NCBI GenBank assembly: GCA_021811605.1
Contig: JAJZNR010000012.1
Coordinates: 1 to 32,647, forward strand
Reading direction: 5' to 3'
Source of the DNA: Microcaldota archaeon
GTDB lineage: Archaea > Micrarchaeota > Micrarchaeia > Micrarchaeales > Micrarchaeaceae
Length of the DNA stretch: 32,647 bases
The notes under the pieces were generated by a model. The model had not been told where the DNA came from and searched no databases. It was given only the letters and a program-made list of their open reading frames with translations. A program made the translations under genes and the position numbers. Position 1 is the first letter of the stretch. Every line of letters starts with the position of its first letter. Of this stretch, positions 26,701-32,647 are shown piece after piece.

Positions 26701-28515
26701 ACAGGCAAGAATTCGTGGGGCTTTGCGGGAAAGAGCTGTACTGGAGCTGTGACCGTGTGCACAACAACGTTTACGGCCACCACGGAAAAGACCATGAACT
26801 TTACGGCGATGATAGAGAATAACAGCTGGATGGGTGTGGATTCGAATCACGTATATGTGACGTGGCAGACACAGCCGCTGAAATCGAATAGCACGTGGAC
26901 ACCGACGCCAACCTCTACAACCTCGACGACATCAACAACAACGACAACGCAGTCAACGGCTCCTACTACAAGTGTGCAGCCAGGACCGACGACCATAGCA
27001 ACGACAACCATCCCGACCCCAAGCACTCAGAATGCCTACGTCCCGATAATCATAACGAACGGGCAAGGAACCCCGACCTCGCCGGGATTACAGCAGATGA
27101 TTACATTCAATCCGTCCCAGTATTCGGGTTATGAGAGTTCCGATCTAGGCAACATAAGGTTCTACTACGGGAACACCACACTTTACTCGTGGTGCGAATC
27201 TGGATGCAGCAACTCCTCGAGCACTTCTGTGTTCTGGATTAAGCTACCCGCGCAGATACCAGGCGGGGGAGGCAGCATCCAGGTGAACATGACGTTCATG
27301 CCTGTTGGTACGGAATACGATGGTGTATACGCGGGTGAGGCTCCGCAACTCAGCCCCAGATACGCAGAGTTCGACAACGGGGCTAACGTCTTCACAGGCT
27401 ACTGGAACTTCGAAGGGACAAGCCTTCCTTCAGGTTTCACAGGAAGGACCCACGGAGATGCAACCTATACTGTAGATGATGGAGTTACGTTTATAGGGGA
27501 TGGATTTGTTACAGACGCCGGGATAGTGACTACTTCGCAGTATTCCAATCTGGTTGCAGACGTCGGTGGAATTTCAGTCTCCAATGGAGGTGACATAAAT
27601 CTAGAGTTGACGAAAACGGACCAAGTCCCAACATACAACCCGCAGAACGGTGGCTATCCGGATGCATACTTGGTCGGCACGGGTTCTACAAATCCCGGGA
27701 GCGTTACACTGTCCTATATAGACAACGTAAACAATGCATTCCCAACCCCATGTTCGGAGAGTGCGAGCCAGGCGGGCGTGCTCAGTCTGTACTGGAACGC
27801 CAGCCCTATGCAGTATTACGGAGCCGGATACCAGAATTCCAAATGCTCCGCAGCTAATGTGTCATACGCGCCGTATTACATTGGTGTATACACCGGGTGG
27901 GCGCCGACCCCCGATTCGTCGTTCCACTGGCTGCGCACTAGGGCGTATCCGCCAGGTGGAGTCATGCCAAACGCCAGCTTAGGGGGCATCGTGGGATCGC
28001 CTTCTACTTCAACATCTGCCTCTACCACCACCAGCACTGCCACCACTACGTCCACCACAACCGCGTCCACCGCGAGCACGACCATTGCCCAATCCGTTTA
28101 TTCGCCGCCTGGGCAGGCGCTGGACAGCTGGTCCTCGGATGGGATAAACGTGGACATGTACAATGACCCCAATGCGGGCTTGACGTTCGTGCTGTCGGGA
28201 AGCGGGCTCAGTGCCGGAGACAGAGTGCATGCGCAGATTATAGTGATATCCAACTGCTATTCTTGGAGCCAGGGACCTATCCCATACGCCTGGGCGAACC
28301 TAAACTTCACAGCTGGTTCGAGCAATATAAACGGATACTATGCCGCGCCGAATCAGACGGTCTTCGTATGGAACCACCCGGCCTTCAATCAGTATATCAC
28401 AGGATCTGAGCCCAACACCTGTTCAGCGTACAACGAGATTGGAGGTGCGTTTATCCACAACAGCCTTGGGATACTGTTTAACGACACCGCGAATGGGCAT
28501 CAGATACAGATATGA
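23725..28515 (+). CDS. Giant (~1600 aa) surface protein: signal peptide, Thr-rich linkers, four Ig-like repeats, DUF2341-like domain
   Basis: MQSVSLYLVVLLAVLAPLTVAYA signal peptide, Thr/Ser stretches, repeats ending in VTW, and YVPIIITNGQGTP...MITFNPSQYSGYESSDLGNIRFYYGNTTLYSWCESG resembling DUF2341. GGTGG is upstream. Confidence 0.8.
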   Translation: MQSVSLYLVVLLAVLAPLTVAYATYTPISFGQSSVVLSGGGWWCFIPFLCSPSSTTTTTLWPTTSTSVHTTTTTTHTTTSSVYTWLTTEPTTSFHTTTPTTYVSYIVTTAPPTTAPPTTVPQQQQSQPVTSWHTYITASPTSLTAGQTVKLTATVDHQLGSYNLGFEYQSGPWSWTVIPTNCKGYTNTCTASYTSYSAGSLNFLAYIANSTWSGDESGTASVTWKPAYVFTNTTNKTTTGGTPGSGSGSGGTAPQPASWGTTLSASPTAPVAGSTTTLTATVNHQLGKYTLAFEYQSGPNTWTLLNSVCSGTATSCTAKYTSNAGKTINFMAYVSNNTWSGNVSRTVPVTWSAPVANTTANATANSTGGTSPPPWIITLTASPTTLYAGNATRLTATLNRPVGRNHQLRFSAGSKWGFTAYGCTGTGCVATYSSPTAVTMAITAIVSNSSWAGVDSNPVYVTWKTPMAPPNMTANSTVNSTVNGTVNYTAPADTGSNNISFIAYPLQANATELGSPFSPSQITTQLGNCGTNPLRCVVLQWSTVGGGSAERCQITVNPDNIGFGTPDPVPCDYSMRVALEPPQGTAPQPYTFTLTFYASPSSQPVTRSLTVYSLPTVILPSNAGGINNSGGHDFSAVALNCGGPFNMCKTLDQQASNNSDGTLIAGGTLSLGPSGYSSEDRNEYVSDQLRYPSSYLGSVVPYSDNTAYTVYVNTYPAWNTGCTSWGAGAAIWGGAYIEISSGDAFGSAFDHRAWVCSTKQLDLSFIPLPGLSDFAAYLAGLGEDAISRLVGNSANSDSFTPISLSQSSTAMSQLQTLSADLQNLNGVNNFEPDKNGQSIGDVGYWHIGYLGWSWSTGALPVGTDYTAGITLLAHEDLQELLNVGTANSVLLAGTTVQVAMAGVATPPVSGAGSGSYTPPIMAPPPSSGTNTTQSSPTPANNTNATAGGGSSSGSWIVTLVASPTVLTTGTATTLTATVNRQIGNHELQFGFSTGKNSWGFAGKSCTGAVTVCTTTFTATTEKTMNFTAMIENNSWMGVDSNHVYVTWQTQPLKSNSTWTPTPTSTTSTTSTTTTTQSTAPTTSVQPGPTTIATTTIPTPSTQNAYVPIIITNGQGTPTSPGLQQMITFNPSQYSGYESSDLGNIRFYYGNTTLYSWCESGCSNSSSTSVFWIKLPAQIPGGGGSIQVNMTFMPVGTEYDGVYAGEAPQLSPRYAEFDNGANVFTGYWNFEGTSLPSGFTGRTHGDATYTVDDGVTFIGDGFVTDAGIVTTSQYSNLVADVGGISVSNGGDINLELTKTDQVPTYNPQNGGYPDAYLVGTGSTNPGSVTLSYIDNVNNAFPTPCSESASQAGVLSLYWNASPMQYYGAGYQNSKCSAANVSYAPYYIGVYTGWAPTPDSSFHWLRTRAYPPGGVMPNASLGGIVGSPSTSTSASTTTSTATTTSTTTASTASTTIAQSVYSPPGQALDSWSSDGINVDMYNDPNAGLTFVLSGSGLSAGDRVHAQIIVISNCYSWSQGPIPYAWANLNFTAGSSNINGYYAAPNQTVFVWNHPAFNQYITGSEPNTCSAYNEIGGAFIHNSLGILFNDTANGHQIQI

Positions 28516-28634
28516 TAGTTTACGCCGACAGGCTGCACGATTGCACTGTCGTTTAGTAATTCGTCTATTGCCGATTCGGTTTTAGCCTTTTTAAGCGTTC
28601 ACACCGCTACTCTCACAAGCCTGGTGGGGAGTTT

Positions 28635-29708
28635 ATGGCGACCGGAAATGAACCAACAACAGTGTTAGCCACCCCTAACATCGCGTTGGTGAAGTATTGG
28701 GGAAGGCGGGACAGCCGCCTCAACCTCCCCACAAATTCCTCAATCAGCATTACACTTGGCGAGGGCCTAAGCACGCGCACGAGCGTGCTCCTGACCAACA
28801 GGATCAGGAACGACACGCTGTACATCAACGGTGAGCGCCACAGGCTCGGCACGGCGAAGGACGAGAAGTTCTTTTACATCGGTAGGGTATTGGACGAGCT
28901 GAAGAGGATGGATGGCACGAAGAAGCGTATGCTGGTAGTCACGGAGAACAACTACCCGACAGGAGCGGGGCTGGCGTCTAGCGCGGCAGGCGCCGCTGCG
29001 CTCATCCACGCGGCCTCGGAGGCGCTCGGCCTCAACCTCGATGCCAAGGAGATGTCGCGGGTGGCAAGGCTGGTTTCCGGGAGCGGCTGCCGCAGCCTTT
29101 TCGGCGGATTCGCGATATGGCACATGGGAAAGGAAGCGGATGGCCGCGATTCGTATGCGGAGCAGCTCTATGCCCCGGAGCACTGGCCGGATATAGTAGA
29201 CATAGTCGCAATAGTTGACAGGGGCAGGAAGCCCGTGTCCACAAGCGAGGGGCACGAGCGCACACGCGCGAGCAGCAATCTCTACAAGTACAGGGCAGAC
29301 CATGCAGAGGAGAGGTCGATGAGGCTGATGGATGCGCTTAAGCACAGGGACTTCGAGAGCATGGCGCACATAACCATGAGGGACAGCAACAGCATGCATG
29401 CCTGCTGCCTGGATTCATATCCGCCCATCAACTACCTCAACGACGACTCGGTGAGGATAATGCGCGCGGTCCACATGTTGAACGACGCGCATGGGGAGAT
29501 GGTGGCCGCGTATACGTTCGATGCGGGGCCGAACGCGCACGTGATCACCACCAGAAGGAACGCGGAGAGAGTGATGGCTGCGTTGAAGGATTCGCTCGGA
29601 AAGAGGGCGGAGCTCATGCTCTTGGGGCAGGGAAGCGGCCCGAGAATCCTCGGCGCGAAGGAATCGCTTATAGACATGGAAAGGCTCCGCCCCGTAGCGC
29701 ATGAATGA
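28635..29708 (+). CDS. mvaD: Diphosphomevalonate/phosphomevalonate decarboxylase
   Basis: ATPNIALVKYWGRRDSRLNLPTNSSISITL, NNYPTGAGLASSAAGAAAL, SGSGCRSLFGGFAIW, TFDAGPNAHV. Confidence 0.93.
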   Translation: MATGNEPTTVLATPNIALVKYWGRRDSRLNLPTNSSISITLGEGLSTRTSVLLTNRIRNDTLYINGERHRLGTAKDEKFFYIGRVLDELKRMDGTKKRMLVVTENNYPTGAGLASSAAGAAALIHAASEALGLNLDAKEMSRVARLVSGSGCRSLFGGFAIWHMGKEADGRDSYAEQLYAPEHWPDIVDIVAIVDRGRKPVSTSEGHERTRASSNLYKYRADHAEERSMRLMDALKHRDFESMAHITMRDSNSMHACCLDSYPPINYLNDDSVRIMRAVHMLNDAHGEMVAAYTFDAGPNAHVITTRRNAERVMAALKDSLGKRAELMLLGQGSGPRILGAKESLIDMERLRPVAHE

Positions 29709-29827
29709 GGCTCCATACGTCTATAAACGAACGGGTTTTGAACCTATAAATATGAGCCTTGAGAGATGGTATGTGCCGTGCAGGACAGATGCAAGAGCAG
29801 CGGGATGCAGGATGCGCGGCGGTAAGC

Positions 29828-30637
29828 ATGAACGACCTATATTTCATAAAGCTTGGGGGCTCCGTGATTACTGACACGGAGAAGCCCAAGACACCGAAAA
29901 GGGAGGAGATAGCCAGGCTCCTGAACGAGATACTCTCGGCGCAGGCGGAAAACAGCTTCACTGTAGTCATAGGCCATGGGAGCGGCTCGTTCGGCCATAG
30001 CGTGGCAAAGCAGTACAGGGTGCAGGAGGGGCTCTGCCACGGCGAGAGCAAGAAGGGAGCGGCCGAGACAAGGCAGGTGGCCAGGGAACTCAACAGCATA
30101 TTGATAGAGACGGGCCTGCATTACGGGATGCCCCTTATGGCGTTCTCGCCTTCGAGTTTCGCGGTCGCGAAGGGCAGGAGGCTTGTGCAGGGCACGTCAA
30201 AACACATAGACCACGCCATTTCGCAGGGGTTCATCCCTGTCGTGTACGGGGATGTGGTGACAGATCTCGACCAGGGCGTTTCGATAGCCTCTACTGAGGA
30301 GGCGTTCAGGTTCCTGACGCAGGAGATAAAGCCCACGAAGATCGTGCTCGGCACAGATGTAGACGGCGTGTTCGACAGCGACCCCACTAAGAACCCCGGA
30401 GCCCGGCTTATCAAGGAGGTGAACGGAAAGAACATAGAGACTGTGCTGAGCGGCGCGGCGGGTGCGCACAAGATCGACGTGACCGGCGGAATGAAGACCA
30501 AGCTCAGCATACTGTACGAGATGGTGAAGGCCACCGGAGCTACGGGCTACATACTAAATGCCTCGAAGCCGGGCACGGTGAAGAAGGTGCTCGCCGGAAG
30601 GGAGAACGAAGTGCTTTGCACGAGGGTAGTGGCTTGA
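29828..30637 (+). CDS. ipk: Isopentenyl phosphate kinase
   Basis: Amino-acid-kinase fold: FIKLGGSVITDTEKP, VVIGHGSGSFGHSVAK, PVVYGDVVTD, VLGTDVDGVFDSDP, DVTGGMKTKL. Confidence 0.92.
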   Translation: MNDLYFIKLGGSVITDTEKPKTPKREEIARLLNEILSAQAENSFTVVIGHGSGSFGHSVAKQYRVQEGLCHGESKKGAAETRQVARELNSILIETGLHYGMPLMAFSPSSFAVAKGRRLVQGTSKHIDHAISQGFIPVVYGDVVTDLDQGVSIASTEEAFRFLTQEIKPTKIVLGTDVDGVFDSDPTKNPGARLIKEVNGKNIETVLSGAAGAHKIDVTGGMKTKLSILYEMVKATGATGYILNASKPGTVKKVLAGRENEVLCTRVVA

Positions 30638-30697
30638 AAGCGCAGCAGGCGGATTATGCTCCCCTGAGCACCTCTATTTTAGGTGTGGTCTCTTTCG

Positions 30698-30735
30698 ATA
30701 TCAATTAATGGCAATTGATATACTTTGATATACTT
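30698..30735. repeat. Inverted repeat plus tandem direct repeat
   Basis: ATATCAATT-aatggc-AATTGATAT (30698-30721), and TGATATACTT twice in tandem (30716-30735). Confidence 0.75.
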
Positions 30736-30777
30736 CACTTCGTGTGGACTTCAACTCGATCGATGTGGAGTTATAGT

Positions 30778-31536
30778 CTATTTTCCCGGCTTCTCAAGGG
30801 GTTCTGAGTGGATTACTGTTTTTGTAATTTTGACTGTTTCTACTATCTTTATCTTGTCAGAATCAAATATCACATAAGAGTCATGGTTCCCCTGCCCTTC
30901 ACCTCCCTCGATTGCAAGTATGCCATCAAAGCTTAGCCCTTTTAGATAATTTGAGAATAGGTTTCCAACGCCGTGCAGGACATCTTTTGGGGTGATAATT
31001 TCAGTTTTTACTCTGCCTCTACCAAACTTTGAGAACTGTCGATATTCGGAGTCAGTGCCCTCTAATATGTCTATAGTTCCTATTGCTGCTTTTACGGTGC
31101 CCTCCCACCACCATGTAAGTTTTCCGCTTTTTTTCTCTTTCTCAAGCTCGTTTACCAGGTACTCTCTGAATCCTTTAGCTACCTTCCTTAGCTTCTCGTT
31201 ATTGACATCGTCTCTGATGTCAACGAAGTCCATGTTTTCAACTTCTACCTCATAAACTACTGGAATTCGTTTACCATTGTGCAGAACAATGTGCTGTCTC
31301 AAATCTTTTGCAGCATCCTTATCGTATTCCAACGCTTGCCCTCTGTCGCTTCTTATCAATGCATAATACTCAGCTTTGCCCCTTTCAGAAGTAAAATATG
31401 TTCCTTGCCCAACGGTGGAATCTAATGCTTTCAGCAAAACCTTTATTCCTCCAGTTGCTGATCCGTGATAAAGAGTCGCATGATCAACATGTACATATGG
31501 TATGTTCTGCTTCGAAACTTGCGTTGCCGTCGCCAT
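30778..31536 (-). CDS. Predicted ADP-ribosyltransferase-fold protein
   Basis: TLYHGSATGGIKVLLKALDSTVGQGTYFTSERGKAEYYAL...VYEVEVENMDFVDI...FDGILAIEGGEGQGNHDSYVIFDSDKIKIVE follows an ART (H-Y-x) layout. Confidence 0.55.
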   Translation of the reverse strand: MATATQVSKQNIPYVHVDHATLYHGSATGGIKVLLKALDSTVGQGTYFTSERGKAEYYALIRSDRGQALEYDKDAAKDLRQHIVLHNGKRIPVVYEVEVENMDFVDIRDDVNNEKLRKVAKGFREYLVNELEKEKKSGKLTWWWEGTVKAAIGTIDILEGTDSEYRQFSKFGRGRVKTEIITPKDVLHGVGNLFSNYLKGLSFDGILAIEGGEGQGNHDSYVIFDSDKIKIVETVKITKTVIHSEPLEKPGK

Positions 31537-31567
31537 CCAGTAACCCTAATGCTATTGCGTCATTTTA

Positions 31568-31577
31568 GATATTTATA
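31568..31577. promoter_or_regulatory. TATA element upstream of the ART-like gene
   Basis: GATATTTATA (minus TATAAATATC), ~32-41 bp from the ART ATG at 31536. It is near-symmetric and could also fire rightward. Confidence 0.5.
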
Positions 31578-31587
31578 CCTTAGTGCA

Positions 31588-31700
31588 TGCCAGAGCGGTG
31601 CGAGGGCTTGTAGCTGAGGCGGTCGCTGCGAGCGAGCCGGGAGGCGACAGCTACTGGGCGAGTCGAGCGGCGGGAACCGCCGAAACGCTGATTCTGGGCA
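31588..31700. ncRNA. Candidate structured RNA in an AT-rich island
   Basis: GC-rich segment with closing stem TGCCAGA.GCG / CGC..TCTGGGCA, stem GTAGCTG/CAGCTAC enclosing TCGCT-GCG-AGCGA, and hairpin CGGCGG-GAA-CCGCCG. Strand undetermined. Confidence 0.5.
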
Positions 31701-32606
31701 TTAGGATTTAGATGGTGGCGTCTTCGCGTATCTGCCGTACTCTTTTTCGTACCTCCTAAAGAACCACGAAACAAACACTAAATCATTCCTTTTAACCTGA
31801 GCGCGTTCTAGTGAGGTGTAGTAACCAGCCCTATTAACATAAGGGATATTAAGCATAGGATAGCCGTGCTTATTTAAAACAAAGTTCATCAAAATCCTTG
31901 ACATACGACCGTTCCCATCCACAAAGGGGTGGATCGTCACAAACTTTAGATGCACAAGCGCAGCTAATTCTACTGGATGTATCTTGTCCTTGTTTTTATT
32001 GTACCATTTGAAAAAATCGTTCAATTCGGCAGGTACAACAGCGGGAGAGGGAGGTACAAATTTCGTTGCAACTATCAGCACTTGCCTAGTCCTCACTTTT
32101 CCAGCAATATCTGGCTTCGTGTCCCTAAAAAGTAGGTAATGCCAACCCAGGACTGTTTGCAGATTTAAGTCCTTTTTGTAATCGAGCATTTCGTAAAATA
32201 GTTTTGAATGTGCTTCTGTTTCCTTCACATCCCTACTCGGTCTGTTTGACGGGGTTATTCCATGCTGTAGTAGATTTGCAGTTTCCTTGAGATTTAACGT
32301 GGAGCCCTCTATTCTCTGCGTATCATAGGTAAACTTTATCATGAACCCCTCAAGCTCTTTCTCTCTTTCTGATACAGTTGCGGATCTCATATCCTTTTTG
32401 TAATTCGCTTTTATCCGGTCTAACAGAACATACCACTTTTGGTTGTAAACTTCCTGAAGAAACTTTGCCTTTATGCTGTCTATGTTCTTTGGTATCTGTT
32501 TGCCCAAGTAAAGCTCCTTCTTCACAACCTTTCCATTAAGCCTGAAGGAGTGCTCCAGATAGTAATACGTGTTATTTCCCGTTTTCCTCTCCCTTATTTC
32601 TACCAT
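31701..32606 (-). CDS. Fic-domain protein (predicted AMP/NMP transferase)
   Basis: Fic motif HPFVDGNGRMSR, N-terminal inhibitory-helix-like TQRIEG, and RPSRDVKETEAH. Confidence 0.92.
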   Translation of the reverse strand: MVEIRERKTGNNTYYYLEHSFRLNGKVVKKELYLGKQIPKNIDSIKAKFLQEVYNQKWYVLLDRIKANYKKDMRSATVSEREKELEGFMIKFTYDTQRIEGSTLNLKETANLLQHGITPSNRPSRDVKETEAHSKLFYEMLDYKKDLNLQTVLGWHYLLFRDTKPDIAGKVRTRQVLIVATKFVPPSPAVVPAELNDFFKWYNKNKDKIHPVELAALVHLKFVTIHPFVDGNGRMSRILMNFVLNKHGYPMLNIPYVNRAGYYTSLERAQVKRNDLVFVSWFFRRYEKEYGRYAKTPPSKS

Positions 32607-32647
32607 GATTATACTTACCCCTACACATTTATATATATTTGTTATTT

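Noticed and set aside
31580-31774. 64-aa minus ORF overlapping the structured segment
   Set aside because: Overlaps the Fic 3' end and an Arg/Ser-rich translation of a GC-rich structured region; unlikely coding.
1-32647. CRISPR arrays, rRNA genes, transposases or integrases
   Set aside because: No regularly spaced repeats, rRNA signatures, or recombinase/transposase motifs were seen in the window.

Overview
This is a gene-dense archaeal chromosome segment. Its gene content and surface proteins look DPANN/Micrarchaeota-like, but that placement is inference. The backbone is housekeeping: NuoD, prefoldin beta, a DHH phosphoesterase, an Mre11/SbcD-like nuclease, the conserved L14e-cmk-L34e-DUF106-adkA block, thermosome, an Mrp-type ATPase, an OB-fold ssDNA-binding protein, an intron-bearing tRNA-Trp, and mevalonate decarboxylase plus isopentenyl phosphate kinase. 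Four regions stand out. (1) 1.1-3.7 kb: a minus-strand kinase / PPP phosphatase cluster with two small paralogous helical proteins, whose domain may also form the N-terminus of the kinase. (2) 30.7-32.6 kb: an AT-rich island with a Fic-domain protein, a predicted ADP-ribosyltransferase-fold protein, and between them a GC-rich ~113-nt segment with strong multi-stem RNA-like complementarity. (3) 21.9-28.5 kb: a divergent pair made of a type IV pilin-like protein and a ~1600-aa Thr-rich surface protein with Ig-like repeats. (4) Regulatory architecture: palindromic TATA boxes shared by divergent genes, leaderless-type spacing, and stop-codon-overlapping hairpins followed by long polypyrimidine tracts. 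All calls come from reading the sequence and the supplied ORFs; no searches or folding programs were run.
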